DNA of 64,000 nt, from assembly GCA_018433975.1 (NCBI GenBank), contig JAHDQE010000024.1, forward strand, positions 1 through 64,000. The letters are read 5' to 3'. This stretch comes from Ornatilinea sp. (lineage in GTDB: Bacteria; Chloroflexota; Anaerolineae; Anaerolineales; Anaerolineaceae). Made by a program: the position numbers and the translations under genes. This document shows positions 14,600-23,363 of this stretch, in pieces (the first letter of the stretch is position 1; every line of letters starts with the position of its first letter). The notes under the pieces were generated by a model. That model was not told the DNA's origin. It worked only from the letters and a program-made list of their open reading frames with translations, and ran no database searches.

Positions 14600-15793
14600 A
14601 TGGCATCACAAACACGAAAAATCATTCATCTTGATTTAGACGCTTTTTTCTGTGCTGTTGAGGAACTGCGAAACCCTGCTCTGAAAGGAAAGCCTTTTGC
14701 GGTTGGCGGTTCTCCGGAAGGCAGGGGCGTAGTGGCATCCTGCTCGTATGCAGCCCGCCAATTTAAAGTCCATTCCGCAATGCCTATGAGCCGCGCTTTG
14801 GCTTTATGCCCGGACTTGATCATCGTTCGTTCGACTTACGGAGCCTACCGGGATGCTTCTGAAGAAGTCATGGCAATTTTGCAATCCTACTCGCCGCTGG
14901 TTGAGCAGCTTTCGATTGATGAAGCTTTTGTGGATGTCAGTGACCTCCAGCAACCCGGTATTGAGATTGGGCGGCAAATGCAAAACCGGATTAACCAGGA
15001 ACTGCACTTGCCCTGTTCGTTGGGCGTAGCTTCCAATAAATTGATCGCCAAGATTGCCAACAATGTGGCCAAGGCTGCGCACAAAGGTGTTACTCCTCCT
15101 AATGCGATTTTGGAAGTTCCTGCCGGTCAGGAAGCCGAGTTCCTGAAGGACCTGCCAACCGAGGCGTTGTGGGGTGTCGGCCCCAAAACTGCTGAAAGAC
15201 TATCTCAACTGGGAATACATACGATTGGAGAACTGGCGTCTTTCCCTGAAGTGCGATTGAGCAAATTGTTTGGGAAAATGGGGCACGAGCTTTCTGTTCA
15301 TGCCCGCGGAATTGATAACCGCATGGTAATCACCGAACATGATGTCAAATCCATCAGCCAGGAAACAACCTTCAGCTCCGATAAAGCGGATGAGATTTTC
15401 CTGAAACGAACGATTTGCAATCTTGCTGAACAAGTGGGGTATCGCCTGAGACATAAAGGGCTGTGCGCGTCCACGGTGCGCATAAAGTTCCGCCTTGCAG
15501 ATTTTTCCACATTTACCCGACAGGTAACACTTGCCCGACCAACGGATCAGGACAGTCAGATTTGTGATTCCGCAGTGGATCTGTTCCAGCGTATCTGGAA
15601 AAAGGGACAGATGGTCCGGTTGTTAGGTGTCGGTGTGAGCGGTTTGAGCGAATGTGTACATCAATTGTCGCTTTGGGACAATTCACAGGAAAAAGAGCGT
15701 AAACTATTAACAGCCATGGATCAATTGAGAGAACGTTATGGAAAAGATGCCATTCTTCGGGGACATTCTTTGAGAAAGAAGAAGGGGCGTTGA
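14600..15793 (+). CDS. dinB: DNA polymerase IV (Y family)
   Basis: 397 residues, full length. Translesion polymerase for damaged or stalled templates. Metal-binding motif I HLDLDAFF (Asp12, Asp14) and motif II SIDEAFVDVS (Asp/Glu near 105) are intact. The fingers (YAARQF), thumb with helix-hairpin-helix (LWGVGPKTAERLSQLGI) and little-finger domain are all present. The start ATG has no SD, and a -10 box lies 7 bases upstream, so it may be translated from a leaderless mRNA. I see no LexA-type palindrome. The membrane protein gene 68 bases downstream may be cotranscribed. Confidence 0.95.
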   Translation: MASQTRKIIHLDLDAFFCAVEELRNPALKGKPFAVGGSPEGRGVVASCSYAARQFKVHSAMPMSRALALCPDLIIVRSTYGAYRDASEEVMAILQSYSPLVEQLSIDEAFVDVSDLQQPGIEIGRQMQNRINQELHLPCSLGVASNKLIAKIANNVAKAAHKGVTPPNAILEVPAGQEAEFLKDLPTEALWGVGPKTAERLSQLGIHTIGELASFPEVRLSKLFGKMGHELSVHARGIDNRMVITEHDVKSISQETTFSSDKADEIFLKRTICNLAEQVGYRLRHKGLCASTVRIKFRLADFSTFTRQVTLARPTDQDSQICDSAVDLFQRIWKKGQMVRLLGVGVSGLSECVHQLSLWDNSQEKERKLLTAMDQLRERYGKDAILRGHSLRKKKGR

Positions 15794-15861
15794 GGAACGA
15801 GCAGTGCCGGGAAATCAAAAGGATTTATTTAACAGGGAAAGTAAAGGGTTCAGGAAAATTA

Positions 15862-16545
15862 ATGGGCTGGAAATTGGGCGTTTCAAAAGAATGGGAAAGA
15901 CTGAAAAATTGGCGGCGAGATTTGGGCAGCAAACTGCTGGATGGGCTTCTGGTGTTTGTGCTGACCTTTTTGGCGATGCTGTTATTGTCACTGCTGGTTG
16001 AGCCTTTTAGAATGTTGTTGGGTAAACCGGGCCTTTTGATCTATGCGCTGGTCCTGCTGGCGGCCTCGATATTCTGTCTGGATCGGGGATTGATCAGACG
16101 AAAGATCGAAACCCAAACCCGTTCGGTCTGGTTTGGCGTTGCAAGTGGTATATCCTCCTGGGTGTTTGTCAAAATAAGCGGAGAAATTGGTGCTTTGAAT
16201 TTGGATAATGCTGCAAGTGCATTATTGCTTTTGCTGGCATTATTGGTTTCTTTAACTTTCTGGAGGCGAGGACTGCCTTTAGGCGGAAGTTTTTTCTTAT
16301 CTGTTTTTTTGCTTAACTGGATTGCACAATTCGTTGCCACCGGTTGGCACCAGCTTGAAAACAGCTTTGCTTATTTGCAGCATCTTTCAGATTTTTTTGG
16401 TTATCTCTTTCTTGCGGCATTGTTATCGGGGCTTGTCGGAATTTTTTTCTACACCGATACACCTCTCCAGCGCAGCTGGTTTGCTATCGCGATGTGGTTT
16501 TTTCTTACACTGATCGTCTATGCATTTTGGGGACAGGTTATTTAG
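15862..16545 (+). CDS. Multi-spanning membrane protein, unknown function
   Basis: 227 residues. I do not recognise a family. After a basic N-terminus (about 1-25) there are about six or seven hydrophobic segments through to the C-terminus, so it is an integral membrane protein. The frame is open from a TTG at 15790 that overlaps the dinB stop, but the ATG at 15862 has CAGGAAAA upstream and is preferred. Its last 8 bases overlap the end of the convergent GT4 gene. Possibly in the dinB transcript; no role can be inferred. Confidence 0.65.
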   Translation: MGWKLGVSKEWERLKNWRRDLGSKLLDGLLVFVLTFLAMLLLSLLVEPFRMLLGKPGLLIYALVLLAASIFCLDRGLIRRKIETQTRSVWFGVASGISSWVFVKISGEIGALNLDNAASALLLLLALLVSLTFWRRGLPLGGSFFLSVFLLNWIAQFVATGWHQLENSFAYLQHLSDFFGYLFLAALLSGLVGIFFYTDTPLQRSWFAIAMWFFLTLIVYAFWGQVI

Positions 16546-17806
16546 TCTTTTGCTTCTCGAGTACTTCCCGGTAGACGGCAATGATGCGGGCCGTAATCTT
16601 TTCCCAGCTAAAGTCTTGAGCGTACCGGTTGGCTTGTTGTCCCAATTTTTTGCGGAGATCGTTGTCGCGGATCAGCTCGGTCAGTTTGTTGCCTAAAGCA
16701 ATAGGGTCACCTTCCGGGACGGAATAACCGTTGAGGCCGTCCTGCACTAACAGGGCCAACCCGCCCACTTCTGAGGCAACTACCGGTATTCCACAGGCCA
16801 TAGCCTCCAATGCAACCATTCCGAAGGATTCATAATGGGAAGGGAGGATCAGGAGCTCTGCTGCAGAGTAATAATATGGCAGTAAATTCTGATTGCGTTT
16901 TCCAAGAAAAACAACCAGGTCGCCAATTCCCAATTCGCTGCATAATTTTTGTAATCGGTTCATCTCCGTGTTGAGGTCTTCGGATGGCCTATCCGGTTCG
17001 CCGCCGATTATTGCCAGATAGTGCGGACATTTTCCCAATACACCCATTTCACGCATGTGGGCAATGGCACGGATCAGGGTTTCCACACCCTTCAGGCGTT
17101 CGATTCGCCCTACGAATAACAACATGCGGTCTTTAGGAGGAATGCCGATCACCGCTTTGGCCTCATCTGCCCGAATAGGGTAAAAGTGGCTTGTATCTAC
17201 TCCCGGGGGAATAACGACCAGTTTGTCCGGGTCTGCCCCGTAAAGGGAGGTGAGCTGCTGGTGTTCGGCCTGAGTAGATGCTATGATGCGCGTAGCCGCA
17301 TCAAGCACCTCTTTTTCTCCGGTAATCCGGTAGTCTCCTTCGATTTCTGCCAAGCTCTGTGCGACTCGATTCTTCATGATTCCAAGGGTGTGATACATGT
17401 GAATCATGGGAATATTCCATTTTTCCTTTAACTGCTTTCCTGCCACGCCCGACATCCAGTAATGGGTGTGGATCAAATCATATTTGATTCCCTTCTGCTC
17501 TGCGAATGCCAGAATCTCTTCTGTGAATTTTGGAATGTACTCAGCCAGTTCCTTTTTGGGCATGGGGACCTCGGGACCGGCAGGGATATGTACCACGCGG
17601 TTGCCGTAACCCAGATCGTGTAATACATGCGGCACGTGTTCGTCTTGAGAACGGGTGAAGGCATCCACATGGACGTTGAATGTTCCCAGCGTTCTGGTCA
17701 GCTCCCGGACGTACACGTTCATGCCACCGGTGTCTTTTCCACCCAGTGTCGCTAAAGGGCAGGTGTGATAAGAGAGCATAGCAATGTTCAGATCAGGTTT
17801 TTTCAA
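16538..17806 (-). CDS. GT4-family glycosyltransferase (MshA/sucrose synthase-like)
   Basis: 422 residues. Two Rossmann domains of the GT-B fold. N-terminal domain: LGGKDTGGMNVYVREL (about 20-36, acceptor/UDP loop typical of MshA-like enzymes) and DLIHTHYWMSG. C-terminal domain: LLFVGRIERLKG (about 228-239) and the nucleotide-sugar E-x7-E motif in HYESFGMVALEAMACG (about 325-340). Retaining transferase using a nucleotide sugar. The MshA-like loop suggests a small-molecule or lipid acceptor, but the substrate cannot be assigned. Start is TTG at 17806 with AGGA upstream; no ATG fits. Convergent with the membrane protein gene. Confidence 0.87.
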   Translation of the reverse strand: MKKPDLNIAMLSYHTCPLATLGGKDTGGMNVYVRELTRTLGTFNVHVDAFTRSQDEHVPHVLHDLGYGNRVVHIPAGPEVPMPKKELAEYIPKFTEEILAFAEQKGIKYDLIHTHYWMSGVAGKQLKEKWNIPMIHMYHTLGIMKNRVAQSLAEIEGDYRITGEKEVLDAATRIIASTQAEHQQLTSLYGADPDKLVVIPPGVDTSHFYPIRADEAKAVIGIPPKDRMLLFVGRIERLKGVETLIRAIAHMREMGVLGKCPHYLAIIGGEPDRPSEDLNTEMNRLQKLCSELGIGDLVVFLGKRNQNLLPYYYSAAELLILPSHYESFGMVALEAMACGIPVVASEVGGLALLVQDGLNGYSVPEGDPIALGNKLTELIRDNDLRKKLGQQANRYAQDFSWEKITARIIAVYREVLEKQKTK

Positions 17807-17877
17807 AGCAATATCCTTTATCAGAGGGGATTATCCGCAAATGAATTTTAATGGACGAATATGCAGGGGTCAATTCC

Positions 17878-17907
17878 TTGCCTATTATAAATGGATGCTG
17901 GTATAAT
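17878..17907 (+). promoter_or_regulatory. Promoter of tRNA-Thr
   Basis: -35 TTGCCT (17878-17883), 18-base spacer, extended -10 TGGTATAAT with the hexamer at 17902-17907. The tRNA starts 10 bases later. Confidence 0.75.
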
Positions 17908-17916
17908 TTTTGCCGC

Positions 17917-17989
17917 GCCACCGTAGCTCAGTTGGTAGAGCAGACGATTCGTAATCGTCAGGTCAAGAGTTCGATCCTCTTCGGTGGCT
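17917..17989 (+). tRNA. tRNA-Thr (anticodon CGT)
   Basis: 73 nucleotides. Acceptor GCCACCG pairs with CGGTGGC, discriminator T. D arm TAGCTCAGTTGGTAGAGCA is standard. Anticodon stem GACGA/TCGTC encloses the loop TTCGTAA, anticodon CGT, reading ACG. T arm has GAGTTCGATCCTC. CCA is not encoded. Confidence 0.95.
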
Positions 17990-18002
17990 TTGGCGCATAG
18001 GC

Positions 18003-18048
18003 ATAAACTCGTCGGGACGATCTACTACTACCTTCCCGACGAGTTTAT
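18003..18048. terminator. Long hairpin after tRNA-Thr
   Basis: 14-bp perfect stem ATAAACTCGTCGGG and its complement with an 18-base loop, 13 bases after tRNA-Thr. Only CATTT follows, so termination would be imperfect. Confidence 0.5.
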
Positions 18049-18110
18049 CATTTAACCGCTCAACTTCGATGTGGTCGATCAGTTGGCACTGTTATGGATC
18101 TGGAGTTTTT

Positions 18111-18302
18111 TCAATAGGTTTCGTGTCGGGGCCCTTTCTCTTGTAAAACACGGTATTTCACCTTTAATAATTCTTTGTAAAGATTGTAGCTTCCTTTTTC
18201 GGAAATGGAGACATTAAATTCTTTGCTGATGATGGAGACAATTTGCAGGATTTCTTCGTCATTCAGTTGTTCAAAGGTTCGGGTTTTGGTGTATTTTCCC
18301 AT
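18111..18302 (-). CDS. Small protein (63 aa), paralogue of the gene at 21479
   Basis: 63 residues, family unknown to me. The core EEILQIVSIISKEFN then GSYNLYKELLKVK aligns with EELLRAVVKMCKDLN then GVYNLYDALLQLK in the 61-residue protein at 21479-21664, with the same spacing. Both are predicted mostly helical, with no signal peptide or membrane segment. The conservation between the two copies despite low identity elsewhere argues that the reading frame is real. No clear SD; ATG at 18302. Divergent from the HD-GYP gene. Possibly a small regulator or adaptor (inference). Confidence 0.6.
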   Translation of the reverse strand: MGKYTKTRTFEQLNDEEILQIVSIISKEFNVSISEKGSYNLYKELLKVKYRVLQEKGPRHETY

Positions 18303-18524
18303 GAAAAGGTGTACTTTTTTAATCCTTCAACAGGTTATTGTAAATCCAGTTTGTACGGTAAAATTCCTTTGCTTTTTACCTGTGGCGTTTAAAGAATAAG
18401 AGTTCTTGTGCAAGAAAAATACCAGAAAGAAATCTTGTCAGAATCATCCATAAGTTTTTAATTGTTTGCTAAGATAGTATTACTAGGCGAGATATTCAAT
18501 TCGATTATTGCAAAAGAGTGATTA

Positions 18525-20060
18525 TTGAGTAAGTTCAAGCCGGAACAAGAGATTTTTTCTGCGTTAGAAGAATCTTCTGATGCCCCTGTCAACCTGGAAA
18601 TTCTGTTGAATAATTTGCCAGGTATGGCTTATCGCTGTCTCAACAACGCGAACTGGGAGATGAAGTTTGTCAGTCAGGGTTGTAAAGATCTGACGGGCTA
18701 TGAGCAAATTGAACTTCTCAATAACGCAGATGTTGCATATGCGGACATTATTCATCCGGACGATCGCAAATATGTCCGGGATGAAGTGCAGAAAGCATTA
18801 AGCCAGTCTTGTCAGTTTGAGCTTCAATATCGCATTATCAAGGCGGACGGAGAAGAGAGATTTGTTTTGGAGCGGGGGATTGGCAGGCCTTTTTCGGCTG
18901 GTCTTTTCCAGATCGAAGGTTTCATTACGGATATCACCAAACAAAAACAGGCGGAGAGCAAACTGCTCAAAATGCTGGCAAGACAGAATGCGATTTTAGA
19001 TATCGAACGTGTTATAAAGACCGGATCGGATCTCCGTGTGATCCTTGGAAGTTTACTGGATCAGGTGATGATGCAGCTTGAGGTGGATGCGGCCAGTGTA
19101 GCTCTGTATGAAAAAGAGCTTCAGCAGTTGCACTTTTATTCATTGCGTGGATTCAGTTCCAGACAACCCTCGCGGGCCCCGGTCCGTTTGGGCGAAGGAC
19201 TCGCCGGTAAAGCCGCATTAGATAGAGAGGGTATCCATCTAGTTGATATAGCTCAGGCAGACCATGACTTTGAAATCCCAGAGTGCTTTCAAAAATACGA
19301 TCTTGTCGGCTATTATGGGCTTCCTCTGGAAATAAAAGGCCGGCTGGTGGGTATTCTGGAAGTGTTCAGTCGTTCTCCACTTCAGCCGGATACAGACTGG
19401 TTTGATTTTGTTGATCTGTTGGCCGGACAGGCTGCGGTGTCCATTGAAAATATGCTTCTTTTTGAAAACCTTCAGGACTCGAATATCCGCCTTGAACTGG
19501 CTTATGACAACACGCTGGAGGGATGGAGTAAGGCTCTGGAACTGCGCGACCGGGAAACAGTAGGTCATTCCCACAGGGTGGTGGATTTAACAATCAAACT
19601 GGGCCGGACTATGGGGCTGCGCGGGGAGGAACTGGTCCATCTTCGCCGAGGGGCTTTGCTGCATGATATTGGAAAAATGGGTGTGCCGGACCATATTATG
19701 CGGAAACCCGGCCCACTGACTGCTGCTGAGTGGGATATCATGCGGCAGCATCCAACGCATGCCTTTAACTGGCTTTCCGGGATTGAGTTTTTACGCCAGG
19801 CTCTTGATATTCCTTACTGCCATCATGAGCATTGGGATGGAAGCGGTTACCCCCGAGGGTTAAAAGGTACTGAAATTCCTCTGGCAGCTCGAATATTCGC
19901 GGTGGTGGATGTGTGGGATGCCTTGACGAATGATCGCCCTTATCGCCAGGCTTTCACCAAGGAAGAAGCCCTGGCGCAAATTGAAAAAGAATCCGGGCAT
20001 CATTTTGACCCTCAAATTGTGGAAGTATTCCTTCCCATTGTGCGCCGGATGCTTAAATAG
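18525..20060 (+). CDS. PAS-GAF-HD-GYP cyclic di-GMP phosphodiesterase
   Basis: 511 residues, cytoplasmic. PAS domain at about 25-145 (NLPGMAYRCLN, GEERFVLERG), GAF domain at about 165-315, HD-GYP domain at about 335-511. The HD-GYP motifs are intact: SHRVVDL, HDIGKMGVPD (His380-Asp381), and HHEHWDGSGYPRGLKG (His433 on, with the GYP triad). It should hydrolyse c-di-GMP in response to signals sensed by PAS/GAF. No receiver domain, unlike many RpfG-type proteins. Start is TTG at 18525 with AGAG upstream (weak). A c-di-GMP link to the nearby polysaccharide operon is plausible but is inference. Confidence 0.92.
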   Translation: MSKFKPEQEIFSALEESSDAPVNLEILLNNLPGMAYRCLNNANWEMKFVSQGCKDLTGYEQIELLNNADVAYADIIHPDDRKYVRDEVQKALSQSCQFELQYRIIKADGEERFVLERGIGRPFSAGLFQIEGFITDITKQKQAESKLLKMLARQNAILDIERVIKTGSDLRVILGSLLDQVMMQLEVDAASVALYEKELQQLHFYSLRGFSSRQPSRAPVRLGEGLAGKAALDREGIHLVDIAQADHDFEIPECFQKYDLVGYYGLPLEIKGRLVGILEVFSRSPLQPDTDWFDFVDLLAGQAAVSIENMLLFENLQDSNIRLELAYDNTLEGWSKALELRDRETVGHSHRVVDLTIKLGRTMGLRGEELVHLRRGALLHDIGKMGVPDHIMRKPGPLTAAEWDIMRQHPTHAFNWLSGIEFLRQALDIPYCHHEHWDGSGYPRGLKGTEIPLAARIFAVVDVWDALTNDRPYRQAFTKEEALAQIEKESGHHFDPQIVEVFLPIVRRMLK

Positions 20061-20115
20061 ATTCTTAATACATTCCCCACGAGGTAAAATCTTTTATCTC
20101 ATCGAGAAATTGATT

Positions 20116-21315
20116 TTATCCATCCGTTGATACTTTTACTTGATCCACCCAGGTTTTCAACCATTTCTTAGCCTCGTGATATCGTTCCCGATCCTCTTTA
20201 TAAACACAGCGTACCAGTCCGGGCGCATCCTGGCCGGGGTGCATGTACATTTCATAAATGCACGCGTTGCATGAAATACAGTCTGTAGAGGTTCCGCCGC
20301 GTCCTTCCAGCCAGCGTTTTGGCAGGTCCGGTTCGCTGATCAACGGGCGGCACAGGGCAATAAAATCGACTGGTTCCTCCTGAAGAATGGCTTCCAACCG
20401 TTCCACATCCCGGTTTCCACCTACTAAAATTACCGGAATATTTAGCTTGAGTTCTCGAACGTATTGCAGATAATAGCTTTGTTTTTCCGGGCGGTTGATT
20501 TGTGTGTGCGACTCCGGAGCAGGAACGGGTGGAAAGCCCAATTCTTCTTCGCTTTGGATCAGACAGTCCCACATTCCACCGCTGACTTCAATTGCATCAA
20601 AACCAACTCTCTCCATTTGTTTTGCAAGAGCGGGAAAGTTTTCAATGTCTATTCCGCCTTGCAGGTTGTCGGTGGCATTGAGCTTGATCAAAATGGGAAA
20701 ATCTCCCACGATTTTGCGTGCCTGCTCTACAATCCTTTGCAGGACCGCAGCACGTTTTTTGATTGTTCCACCAAATTCATCCGTTCGATGATTGGTGTAT
20801 GGTGACAAGAAACTACTTAACAATCCACCATGCGCTGCGTGCAGCTGGACGCCATCGAATCCATCCGCCTGGATGCTGATAATTCCTTCAACAAAACACC
20901 GGATAACGGTTTGTATTTCATCTGTTATCAGAGCCGGGATTTTTTCTTTCTGGTACGGAGATCTGATTTCTGAAGGACCTTTGTTCAAATTTCCCGGCTC
21001 AAGCTGCGCGATGATCTTGCATCCGGTTCCTGCTTTGTGCACTGTGGGCACAAGCTTCTCAATCCCTTTGATTCGCAACCCTGCATAGCCTGATCCACTG
21101 GCCAGTGTTTCGTCGTTACACACCGGAAGGCCACCGCTGAAAATCAGTCCGACTCCGCCGGCTGCCACCTTGTGATAAACGGCTAGAATTTCTTCGGTCA
21201 TTTTGCCGTGATGCAAAATCGAAGGATCCCAGGTAGCGGATCGGATTAAACGATTGGGCAGATTCAGTTTTCCAATCCTGCCGGTTGAAAATAATTTATA
21301 TTGTTCTCGCGACAT
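20116..21315 (-). CDS. NADH:flavin oxidoreductase, Old Yellow Enzyme family
   Basis: 399 residues. An FMN-binding TIM barrel. Seen: NRLIRSATWD (start of the barrel, with Thr/Ser), FDGVQLHAAHGGLLSSFLSP (about 155-174; His pair for substrate binding), YTNHRTDEFGG, and the phosphate-binding end VILVGGNRD. A C-terminal cysteine group CISCNACI resembles half of the Fe-S cluster site of 2,4-dienoyl-CoA reductase relatives, but there is no second NAD domain. It probably reduces an activated alkene or a related substrate. Short spacing between GGAG and ATG. Convergent with the HD-GYP gene; the 61-aa protein gene lies upstream on the same strand. Confidence 0.88.
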   Translation of the reverse strand: MSREQYKLFSTGRIGKLNLPNRLIRSATWDPSILHHGKMTEEILAVYHKVAAGGVGLIFSGGLPVCNDETLASGSGYAGLRIKGIEKLVPTVHKAGTGCKIIAQLEPGNLNKGPSEIRSPYQKEKIPALITDEIQTVIRCFVEGIISIQADGFDGVQLHAAHGGLLSSFLSPYTNHRTDEFGGTIKKRAAVLQRIVEQARKIVGDFPILIKLNATDNLQGGIDIENFPALAKQMERVGFDAIEVSGGMWDCLIQSEEELGFPPVPAPESHTQINRPEKQSYYLQYVRELKLNIPVILVGGNRDVERLEAILQEEPVDFIALCRPLISEPDLPKRWLEGRGGTSTDCISCNACIYEMYMHPGQDAPGLVRCVYKEDRERYHEAKKWLKTWVDQVKVSTDG

Positions 21316-21478
21316 GACTCCTCACAAAGGGCATAAATAGGTGACAGCAGAGATGCGACTATTCCGGATATTAAGCTTGTTTTATAGTCGGGTTATTCTC
21401 GTCAGCTTCTCTTTTCAGTGTAATTCTGACGTAAATTTATTGTAATGCAGTAAGTTGTGGGATTCTGTACAGTTTTGT

Positions 21479-21664
21479 TTATACTTGAGGTTTGAGCTGA
21501 TTCGTTTCAGCTTCTTTTTTTAACTGAAGCAATGCATCGTAAAGATTGTAAACACCCTCTTGCGCATGAATCATATTCAGGTCCTTGCACATTTTGACGA
21601 CTGCTCGCAGGAGTTCTTCATTGCTCACCTGAACAATAGACCGGGCTGTGATGTTAGATTCCAT
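21479..21664 (-). CDS. Small protein (61 aa), paralogue of the gene at 18111
   Basis: 61 residues. Shares with the 18111-18302 product the pattern (N)EE(I/L)L, a helix of about 12 residues, K(E/D)(F/L)N, then G(S/V)YNLY and a final LL..K helix. Helical, soluble, no Cys. Weak SD (GAGAA). Lies 163 bases upstream of the flavin oxidoreductase on the same strand. The two copies bracket the HD-GYP and oxidoreductase genes, which suggests duplication in place. I know no function for the family. Confidence 0.6.
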   Translation of the reverse strand: MESNITARSIVQVSNEELLRAVVKMCKDLNMIHAQEGVYNLYDALLQLKKEAETNQLKPQV

Positions 21665-21823
21665 GTGGAATTCTCGGCGTTGGTAAATTATTGGTAAATT
21701 AAATGTTATCTAGCGGTTATTATACCTGCACTTTTCAACTTTGTGAAAAAATTTAACCTTTTGAGCGGAATTTCATCAAGATGATGGGGATAAATGCCCC
21801 TTCATTTCCGAAAATTTTCATTT

Positions 21824-21853
21824 TTCATAACATCTTCATAACCTGTCTATAGT
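21824..21853 (+). promoter_or_regulatory. Activator-type promoter with 11-bp direct repeats (Pho-box-like)
   Basis: Two identical octamers TTCATAAC at 21824-21831 and 21835-21842 are spaced 11 bp, and -10 TATAGT is at 21848-21853. A further partial copy TTCATTT is at 21817. The repeats lie where the -35 should be. This is the layout of promoters activated by OmpR/PhoB-type response regulators, and the octamer is similar to the PhoB half-site. The regulator is not in the window. Confidence 0.5.
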
Positions 21854-21924
21854 CTCTTCACATGCTTTGGCTACAATGGATTCATGTTCAGATTAACTAT
21901 ACTATTGAAAAGGGAAATAAAATC

Positions 21925-22755
21925 ATGAAAAAAACATCTATTCTCATACTCGTTATGGGGTTATTACTCGCGGCTTGCTCCGCTCCTGCTGTTGGTAACA
22001 TTGATTCTGAATCTATTGTTGACGCTGAAGCAATCCAGGAAACTGCTGCCGAAGAAGAAAGCACTCCGCTTATGGAAACCGAAGCAGAAATAGACCCTAT
22101 CGTTGTGGATGATCAGGGTAATACCACTGTTGATGCAGAGATGTTGGATACTGCATTTACTGCAATGCCAACCGGAGAACTGACTGCATTGGAAGTGGAT
22201 GGTCTTGTGTTTATGCGCGAAGAGGAAAAACTGGCTCACGATGTGTACCTGGCCCTGTATGATCTGTGGAAATTACCGGTGTTCCAGAATATCTCCAACA
22301 GTGAAACAACTCATATGGATGCTGTCCTGACCCTGCTTGACCGTTATGGTTTGGAAGACCCTTCTGCTACAAAAGCCGTTGGCGAGTTTACCAACCCTGA
22401 CCTGCAAAAGCTTTATGATCAACTTATCAGCCAGGGCAGCCAATCCTTATCGGATGCGCTGAAAGTGGGAGCAGCTATTGAGGAAATTGATATTCTGGAT
22501 CTGGAAGACCGTCTGACCCAAACTGAGAAGGCAGATATCATTCTGGTTTATGAAAGTCTATTGAAGGGGTCCCGAAATCACCTGCGGTCATTTACCCGGA
22601 CTTTACAGCAACAAACGGGTGAGAACTATGTCCCGCAATATATGAGCCAGGATGCCTACTCGGCCATAACCGGTTCCGGGATCGAAACGGGTGGCCCTGG
22701 TGGCAGTAGCAGCTATGGTGGTGGGCAGGGACGAAGAGGCGGCAGCCGGGGATAA
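21925..22755 (+). CDS. DUF2202 ferritin-like lipoprotein
   Basis: 276 residues. Signal peptide with lipobox LAAC (about Cys18), an acidic linker to about residue 85, then a DUF2202 ferritin-like four-helix domain (about 90-240). Candidate metal ligands are in FMREEEKLAHDVY (Glu, Glu, His) and SETTHMDAVLTLL (Glu, His), and the second pair further on includes ESLLKGSRNHLRSF. The last 25 residues are Gly/Ser/Arg-rich. It probably binds iron or another metal outside the cell membrane. I used the ATG at 21925; the frame is open from 21862 but the signal peptide begins here. Monocistronic, with a distinctive promoter. Confidence 0.85.
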   Translation: MKKTSILILVMGLLLAACSAPAVGNIDSESIVDAEAIQETAAEEESTPLMETEAEIDPIVVDDQGNTTVDAEMLDTAFTAMPTGELTALEVDGLVFMREEEKLAHDVYLALYDLWKLPVFQNISNSETTHMDAVLTLLDRYGLEDPSATKAVGEFTNPDLQKLYDQLISQGSQSLSDALKVGAAIEEIDILDLEDRLTQTEKADIILVYESLLKGSRNHLRSFTRTLQQQTGENYVPQYMSQDAYSAITGSGIETGGPGGSSSYGGGQGRRGGSRG

Positions 22756-22794
22756 GTTACCTTGAGTCATCTGTAATTGGATAAGAATTCTATG

Positions 22795-22826
22795 CCTGGG
22801 GCCGAGTCATCGGCCCCAGGTTTTCT
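22795..22826 (+). terminator. Terminator of the DUF2202 gene
   Basis: 11-bp perfect stem CCTGGGGCCGA / TCGGCCCCAGG with loop GTCA, then TTTTCT. Confidence 0.88.
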
Positions 22827-22905
22827 GTTGCGTCCAGCATGGGCGTTAACCGGGCGAGTTGGATGTGGATTTGAGTGCCATTTTAAGTGAGCTAAGGCGA
22901 GACTA

Positions 22906-22934
22906 TTTACGAATATTAAAAGATGGCATAAAAT
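22906..22934 (+). promoter_or_regulatory. Promoter of ridA
   Basis: -35 TTTACG (22906-22911), 17-base spacer, -10 TAAAAT (22929-22934). Confidence 0.6.
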
Positions 22935-22979
22935 CAGAAGGACAATAAATGAGCTCGCTTTAAAAAGGAGAAGTATTGC

Positions 22980-23363
22980 ATGTCTACAAAAGAAATCATT
23001 GTCACTTCAGATGCTCCAAAGGCAATAGGCCCGTATTCTGCTGGTATCAAAGTTGAGAATTTTGTGTATACGTCCGGTCAGTTGGGCATGGATCCTGAAA
23101 GTGGCATGCTTGTTGAGGGTGGCGTTGCAGCTGAAACTCGGCAGGCTTTATTAAATCTAACAGCCGTATTGGCGGCTGCTGGCGCGAAATTGGAAAATGT
23201 TGTTAAAACAACCGTGTTTTTAAGGGATATCAATGACTTCGGGCGGATGAATGAAGTGTACGCTGAATTTTTTACAAAGAATCCCCCAGCTCGCTCTGCT
23301 GTTCAGGTTGCTGCACTGCCAAAAGGTGGCGCTGTTGAAATTGAAGCGGTAGCTATTCTTTAA
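22980..23363 (+). CDS. ridA: RidA family enamine/imine deaminase
   Basis: 127 residues, normal length. Hydrolyses reactive enamine/imine intermediates such as 2-aminoacrylate made by PLP enzymes. Visible: AIGPYSAGIKVENFVYTSGQ near the N-terminus, the catalytic Arg in PPARSAVQVAALPKGG (about 102-117), and the closing EIEAVAIL. Trimeric in the family. AAAAGGAGAAG precedes the ATG, and a promoter lies 46 bases upstream. Not linked to a pathway by neighbours. Confidence 0.95.
   Translation: MSTKEIIVTSDAPKAIGPYSAGIKVENFVYTSGQLGMDPESGMLVEGGVAAETRQALLNLTAVLAAAGAKLENVVKTTVFLRDINDFGRMNEVYAEFFTKNPPARSAVQVAALPKGGAVEIEAVAIL

Noticed and set aside
15790..15861. Possible UGA read-through or extension of dinB into the membrane protein frame
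   Set aside because: DinB is full length at its stop, the frames differ, and the membrane protein has its own SD and ATG at 15862.
22949..22963. A 4-codon upstream reading frame (MSSL) between the ridA promoter and ridA
   Set aside because: Its apparent SD lies at or before the expected transcription start, so it would not be translated well; ridA has its own strong SD.
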